From Trichobilharzia szidati (taxonomy: Eukaryota; Platyhelminthes; Trematoda; Strigeidida; Schistosomatidae), in NCBI GenBank assembly GCA_944472155.2, contig OX235274.1, forward strand, positions 31,742,052 through 31,806,051: a stretch of DNA of 64,000 bases, in the 5' to 3' direction. Within the stretch, counting starts at the first letter, position 1, and every line of letters begins with the position of its first letter. Below are positions 59,255 through 64,000 of this stretch, in pieces. A model generated the notes under the pieces. It worked only from the letters and a program-made list of their open reading frames with translations, had not been told where the DNA came from and made no database searches. The position numbers were made by a program, and so were the translations under genes.

Positions 59255-60580
59255 GATTGTTCCCTTGGGTTCCTAGTGGAACATAGGGCTTCGACTTGCT
59301 TCTGTCTTCTGCTATACTTTTCACCTGCATCCATGTTAATCCATACTGTTTCAACTCCTCTTCACACGATCTCCTCCATGTCACCCTTGCACTGACGTCC
59401 CACTCGCCGCTTCCCTTTCGGGTTCCACTCGAGCATTGGCCTGACGCGCGATGTCACCCAGCGGCCTCCTCAGTGAGTGTCCAATCCATCTCCACTTTCT
59501 CCTGCATATTTGTTGAGCGATTGGTTCTTGTTTTGTTTGTTCCCATAGTTTCTTGTTGGTGATTCTTTCCAGCCATCTGATCTTCAGTATAGAGCGAAGA
59601 CAGCTGTTGTTGATAAAGGTCTGCAACAGGCTGTTGGAAATATTCTTTGTGACCCGCTGGCCAAGTTTCTGATCCATACGTATAGAAGGACTGACTGACT
59701 TGACGTTTGTATTGAAAATCCGAATTTTGTTGTTGATGCTGAGTGACGAAGATTTCCAGATTAGTTTCACGTTGATGAATGTGTTTCTCGCCTTCCCGAT
59801 TCTCGATTTGACATCCTCGTCCGTTCCGACTGCCTGTAGTTGAGACAATGCTCCCTAGATAAGTGAATGAAGTAACCTCTTTCAAATCTCTCCCGTTGAT
59901 GGTGATTGGCGCTGGATGTTGCTGCTGCTGTTGTTGTTGTGTTGGTTGTTTATTTTCATAACTTCCGTCTTGTCTATGCTCACCTGGAGTCCTGTCTTTG
60001 CTACTTCTTCGACCAGTTTGTCAGTTTTCGCTTGTAAGTCTTCGATTTTGTGTGACATCAAACATAAATCATCCGCGCACGAAATCCAGGTCTTCTAGGT
60101 TCTTCACGTCGGTCCAGGATATCCCTGTCTTCTCATTTCCCACTGTTTGACGCATAATCCAGTCCACCACAATTAGCAATATCATTGGTGATAATAAGCA
60201 CCCTTGTCTGACTCCTGTGTTTACTCCAGACGCTTCATTGAGTTTTCCGTTGTGGATCACTTGACATGTGCCGTTGTCGTACAGCTGTTGAATAGGGTTG
60301 ATGAATATTTGGGGTACGCCGTAGTACTCGAGTAGTTTCCAAATTACTTCGCGGTCAACGCTGTCGAATGCCTTCTCAAAGTCTATAAAGTTGAGGTAGA
60401 GATTTGATTGCCATTCCATGCTTTGTGCGATGATGATGAGGCGTAGAGTTGCAATTTGGTCAGAACATGATTTGTCTTTCCTGAATCCAGCTTGTTCTGG
60501 TCGGAATTCTGTATCCAGTGCGTCCTTTATTCTCTCCAGGATGATGCGACTCAAAATTTTACTTGGCGTCGAGAGTAGCA
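59255..60580 (-). mobile_element. RTE-1 LINE, long copy with frameshifted catalytic motif
   Basis: Minus strand. Frame 60069-60581: STPSKILSRIILERIKDALD, FRPEQAGFRKDKSCSDQIAT, FEKAFDSVDREVIWKLLEYY, HNGKLNEASGVNTGVRQGCL, VDWIMRQTVG, LEDLDF, then the 4-nt insertion (60073-60092). Further frames: a QQQQQQQ run, SFTYLGSIVSTTG, KSRIGKARNTFIN, WLERITNKKLWEQTKQ, RRKWRWIGHSLRRP. The 3' end is CCTATGTTCCACTAGGAACC and an ATAATAATA run at 59245-59256. Confidence 0.85.
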
Positions 60581-61100
60581 CAGAGACTTCCAGACTTTTA
60601 TTACTCTAAAATAAGCATAGAAATCTCCTGCACTCAGAATAAGGAAGGAGATTCAGATTTCCAACTATGATGTCAAGTCAATCAGTGCTTATATACGGTT
60701 TATAGACTTGGCTCGAGCTTCACGGAATGCATTTCCAACAATTTACTGCAGGCTTTCATGAATAGCTGCCTTCACTATTTCAGTACTGAAGACCAAACAG
60801 GTGGCCAGAAAGCATCTCTGGCAAGAACCAACCAAGAAAGTATCATCCAACAAATATGCAAAAAGAAATGGAGATGGAGTGGACATAAGCTGATGAGACT
60901 GTTGAGTGACATGACGCCCCAGGTCATTGAGTGGAACTCGAATGGGGAACGGTGAGTTAGGCGTAGGTGAGAGGGTAGCATGAAGGAGATCTTTTGAGGA
61001 GAAAATGAAAGCGTATTGGAAATTGCAGAGAACAGGATGTAGTGGAGATGCGCTGTTGAAACCTTATGGCCCACTCGGAACCGAAGGGAGTACGAATATA
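60581..61100 (+). mobile_element. RTE-1 LINE, 3' fragment head-to-head with the previous copy
   Basis: ARLPDFYYSKISIEISCTQ, a YGL/VKSISAY block, LQAFMNSCLHYFSTED, ARTNQESIIQQICKKKWRW and a decayed end (CCTTATGGCCCACTCGGAACC). The joint with the minus-strand copy at 60580 is abrupt. Confidence 0.75.
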
Positions 61101-61499
61101 ATATCACCCCTTAAACTACTGTCAACAATATGCTGAGAACTGTTTATAATTTCGGACTTCCTGATGAATTACCCGTTACAAATATTAATGAATTTTTAAT
61201 GAACTTTACACTCAGAGCTACAAATGAAGACCATGTTGTCAGTTATTTGAATATAATATGCAGTCAGCACTAGCACCACCAACCCACACGTATCCAGTTT
61301 CAACGACCCCTCCCTCTTGCTTTGAAAGACATTCAGTAGTTATCAAATTCCGTAAATACGTCTGTTTAACGTCATAAAAATTACGTGTACCGCCGCCATT
61401 CTTTGTTTATCACTTTTCAGCCGACTGACCGTCATCGATTGCGTAAATAATAAGTCATGTTATAGTGACACTTGGTAGAATTTGAAATGAGCCCTTAGA
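61101..61499. other. Unassigned DNA
   Basis: No recognised repeat or gene. Confidence 0.35.
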
Positions 61500-61670
61500 T
61501 GGCATCCTAGTGTCCAAATGGTCAGAGGACTAGTCTGCGCAAGCCCTGATGAAGAGTCCTAAACTGGGACGAAACAGCTGTCCAGTACTCCCTGGTTTCT
61601 AGTGATTCTCTAATTGACATCAGCTCGCGGTCTAACTTGAAAAATGGTGTTTAGATCTTTGATGATGACT
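61500..61670 (+). repeat. HH-SINE-2 3' half
   Basis: Plus strand: short head remnant (AAATGGTCAGAGGACTAG), hammerhead at 61544-61588, then GGTTTCTAGTGATTCTCTAA, TTGACATCAGCTCGCGGTC and the end. Confidence 0.65.
61544..61588 (+). ncRNA. Hammerhead-like fold, HH-SINE-2
   Basis: Core ATGAAGA (C3 to A) at 61549-61555, stem II GTCC/GGAC, GAAA at 61571-61574, CAGCTGTC with GTC cleavage triplet, CAGTAC. Only three base pairs of stem I remain because the 5' strand is changed to AAGCCCTG. Confidence 0.55.
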
Positions 61671-63044
61671 CTCGGCTGCAGTAAAAAAAACAGTACTGAA
61701 GGCTCCTTCCTGACATCCAACAGCTAACTTTCTCAGATGTGTTGGTATTCGAATTAGTTAGTTATTAAAGACTCATTCACCTGGAACCACTGCTTTTAAA
61801 CCGATCACTCCCATCTCCACATGTTAACGCCTTAAAAAAATACTTCAGAAACACAGTAATAATCACCACCCGGAGAGTATTGTAACATAAGTGACTACAA
61901 ATAAATGAATAATTATTATTTTATACACGCAGTAAGTCCACTGTAGTCTTGTCAATGCACACACACACACAAACAAATGATAAGTTAAAATATGATTAAA
62001 GTTTTACAAGTTAATAGAAATACAAATAATCTTAGTAACAAAAATCCTGTCTCCTCATCTCTCTGCCTTCATTTTCCTAAATGAGACGAATTAATAGTAT
62101 AATAACCACAAATGAATTATTATATTATCAAAAGCAAATAGCTTGTTATTTGTCCATTAATTCTACATAATCTAATTAAAAATGTAATGTAATGCAACTT
62201 ATCAGTGGACAGAATCATATGGTTTCTTATTTGCAATTTATCTATATCAAGCACATATACAATTTAATTGTCCACTTGAAGTTATTGAACATTTTTTTGT
62301 TTAAATGTGAATGTGGATAGGCTACCGCGAAATTCAAAATTCGTTTGGTTAACTAGTAGAATACATGTATGTATGTATGTATGTATGTATGCATATAGTG
62401 ATAGATTTATTTGTAGACTATCCAACAAAAAATACAACCTGTGGTGAATTCTTCTATCAGATAAGTGTAAAACTAGCCTAGTGACATCAAAACTAAACAT
62501 TGTTTAATTGTTGATGAGACAAAAAGGAAGGTAAAGAAGAGAATACGACATATTGTAGATTAATATCAATTACAGTAGAAATTTAAAATATTATGAGACA
62601 ATGGATACTTAGTTGATGCTTGGGATAAGAGCTGTTTTGTTTTTAAAGCTCACACACACAATACATTATTCTTTTTAAAGAAAGAAGTCACAGAGAAAGT
62701 ATTTAGATGTCAAAGAAGATGGGAGTTGTTTTGGTGTCCACTAGGATGCACTGATATTTGAATTTGAAAGTTTCATTACCGAGCTTGTAGTGTTGTATTC
62801 AACACAAACCTTATCAAGAAGTGAATTATATATTTATAAGTTGTAGAAACCCTACTCAACTGTAAGTGAGAGGAGGGAATTTTGTCATGCATGAGAAATG
62901 GTGAACCTCACAAGATTACAGTCTTGTTTTCCGCAGACATAAGTTTCCTTACAGCAAATTGAAGCAATTTATTCAGTGAAGAGTCTGATTCCAAAGAGAT
63001 TATTCTCAAGCTATAAAATCGGATATATATGTGGGAATTTTCCT
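61671..63044. other. AT-rich DNA with microsatellites
   Basis: No gene seen. A CA repeat is at 61956-61970 and an ATGT repeat at 62363-62392. Confidence 0.45.
62363..62392. repeat. ATGT tetranucleotide microsatellite
   Basis: Seven consecutive ATGT-type units. Confidence 0.9.
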
Positions 63045-63345
63045 GGAGTTCTAGTGGGAAGTCTTAACCAGTGGGGTTCATCCTGTCAGGAGTGGGGAGA
63101 AATATTCATTGATGACATTAACTGACACCAGTCGCAATAAAATCATGAATTCACAGTCAATTGAGTCGGGTCCCAGTGAGTGAATGGTATACGAGCATGC
63201 CTTGTAACCGGAAAGTCCTGCTTTCGAACCCTCGTGGTGGGTGCATACTGATGATAAGTCCCAAACTAGGATAAAACAGCTGTCTAGTATTCTCTGGAGG
63301 TTCCTAATGGTTCTCCAACTGATATCACTGATTGGAATCTGCTTC
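63045..63345 (+). repeat. HH-SINE-2, full-length copy
   Basis: Plus strand: upstream part GTTCTAGTGGGAAGTCTTAACC, tRNA-like head (CCCAGTGAGTGAATGGTATAC and CTTTCGAACCC), hammerhead at 63249-63294 (stem I ATACTG with TAGTAT, core ATGATAA, stem II GTCC/GGAT, GAAA changed to AAAA), and tail to TCCAACTGATATCACTG. Confidence 0.65.
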
Positions 63346-63554
63346 TCGCAAACACTGATAGTAGGTCTAGGCCATTTTTCCATAAAACATGGTGACACCT
63401 TCGTCACTAACTTTACTAATAAGTGAGAATACTGACGTGTCTAGTGATAAAATGGCTATGAATAAATATTGAAGCTAAGAGAAAACCATTCATTCATACT
63501 AAGCTTAAAAAATGATTCAGCAATCATAGTAGTTGTGCCATGTATTGAAAATTA

Positions 63555-63735
63555 CCCGAAGTTAGAATTTAGTGGCTGAATGGTCAACAGTTTGGATTTC
63601 TGATAGGGTCATAGCTGATTATAGCTGAAGAGTCCTGAAATGGGGCGAAACAACTGTACTGTATGGTTTTCAGTCAGTTGGTGATCTAATTTGAAATTAG
63701 TAAAATTCCATGAAACCAATACTTGGTAAATAAGT
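63555..63735 (+). repeat. HH-SINE-2 copy with the best hammerhead
   Basis: Plus strand: GTGGCTGAATGGTCAACAG (A-box side), decayed B box, hammerhead at 63619-63663, then a shortened tail (TTCAGTCAGTTGGTGATC, AAACCAATACTTGG). Confidence 0.65.
63619..63663 (+). ncRNA. Hammerhead ribozyme candidate with intact core, HH-SINE-2
   Basis: All core elements fit. Stem I TATAG (63620-63624) pairs with CTGTA (63659-63663); core CTGAAGA at 63625-63631 matches CUGANGA; stem II GTCC (63632-63635) pairs with GGGC (63643-63646) around a 7-nt loop; GAAA at 63647-63650; minimal stem III; cleavage triplet GTA ending at 63658, which obeys the NUH rule. It is the only HH-SINE-2 copy here with core, GAAA, a cleavable triplet and stems I and II all compatible with activity. 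Confidence 0.6.
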
Positions 63736-63904
63736 TCTCAGAAAGAATTATATCACCTCATTTTTAGAAAGTACCTAACATGGATCTAAGCTGTTGAATC
63801 ATATCACTTTGCGAAGTAAAGTTTATTCAAGTTTCGGTCATCTTCATCAAATATGTGTAATATTTTTTGACGGTACTTAAAACGTGCGCAATCCTATGAA
63901 TTAT

Positions 63905-64000
63905 TTAGTGACAGTGTTATTAGACGTTTGGAGGCAGTCGGCCACAGGAAGCCTTCAACCTAGGTTTCGTGCTAATTGATACTTACAAGTCAGCAAGGCG
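63905..64000 (-). repeat. tSINE-H, cut by the window end
   Basis: TATTAGACGTTTGGAGGCAG, CGGCCACAGGAAGCCTTC and CTTACAAGTCAGCAAGGCG match the first ~95 bp of 2862-3245 and 52442-52790. Confidence 0.65.

Noticed and set aside
1..64000. CRISPR arrays, operons, ribosome binding sites and other prokaryotic features
   Set aside because: No regularly spaced short repeats or dense coding. Spliced exons, SINEs and LINEs show that this is animal nuclear DNA.
1..64000. LTR retrotransposon or endogenous virus
   Set aside because: No gag, protease, integrase or envelope-like block and no long terminal direct repeats with RT between them were recognised. All RT fragments belong to PLE, RTE or CR1 types.

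Overview
The window looks like intergenic and intronic DNA from a digenean trematode, most likely the blood fluke genus Schistosoma. This rests on the repeat content (Penelope-like, RTE and CR1-type retroelements, and hammerhead-bearing short elements resembling Smalpha), AT-rich DNA with many microsatellites, and an engrailed gene whose homeobox is split by a large repeat-filled intron. Species cannot be settled from the sequence alone.

Only two host genes are supported. On the plus strand, exons at 1501-1592 and 6318-7172 form the 3' end of an unrecognised gene that ends in a class I PDZ-ligand-like tail, followed by a poly(A) signal. On the minus strand, exons at 46853-46973, 37932-38034 and 37020-37139 encode the end of an engrailed homeoprotein. 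Its 5' exons are probably beyond the right side of the window.

Almost everything else is mobile DNA. Working names used below: PLE-A to PLE-F are Penelope-like reverse transcriptase plus GIY-YIG endonuclease lineages; RTE-1 and RTE-2 are two RTE-type LINEs; CR1-L is a CR1-type LINE; tSINE-C and tSINE-R are tRNA-headed SINEs whose tails match CR1-L and RTE-1 respectively; tSINE-H is a third tRNA-headed repeat; HH-SINE-1 (Smalpha-like) and HH-SINE-2 are tRNA-headed repeats with a hammerhead fold; repeat I and repeat J are unclassified.

Layout: 1-6.2 kb, RTE and PLE-B fragments inside the intron of the first gene; 7.7-8.8 kb, hammerhead SINEs; 8.9-14.5 kb, a PLE-B copy interrupted by a 4-kb almost perfect palindrome made of two head-to-head PLE-A units, each with a 626-residue intact RT-endonuclease region; 15-19 kb, PLE-E and PLE-C; 20-27 kb, SINEs and PLE fragments; 28.6-33.7 kb, PLE-D, HH-SINE-1, PLE-E and CR1-L; 33.9-36.4 kb, RTE-1 and HH-SINE-1; 37-47 kb, engrailed with PLE-B, PLE-D, SINEs, RTE-1 and RTE-2 in its introns; 48-52.8 kb, CR1-L, two PLEs and tSINE-H; 53.5-61.1 kb, four larger RTE-1 copies, one bracketed by inverted hammerhead repeats; 61.5-64 kb, hammerhead SINEs.

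Four signals stand out: the target-site-flanked PLE-A palindrome; hammerhead-type folds in many unrelated element families, usually with stems kept but catalytic position 3 altered; two SINE families with one tRNA head and two different LINE tails; and three RTE-1 copies sharing the same 4-nt frameshift beside the catalytic aspartates. All identifications come from reading the sequence and translations by eye; no database search or alignment program was used.
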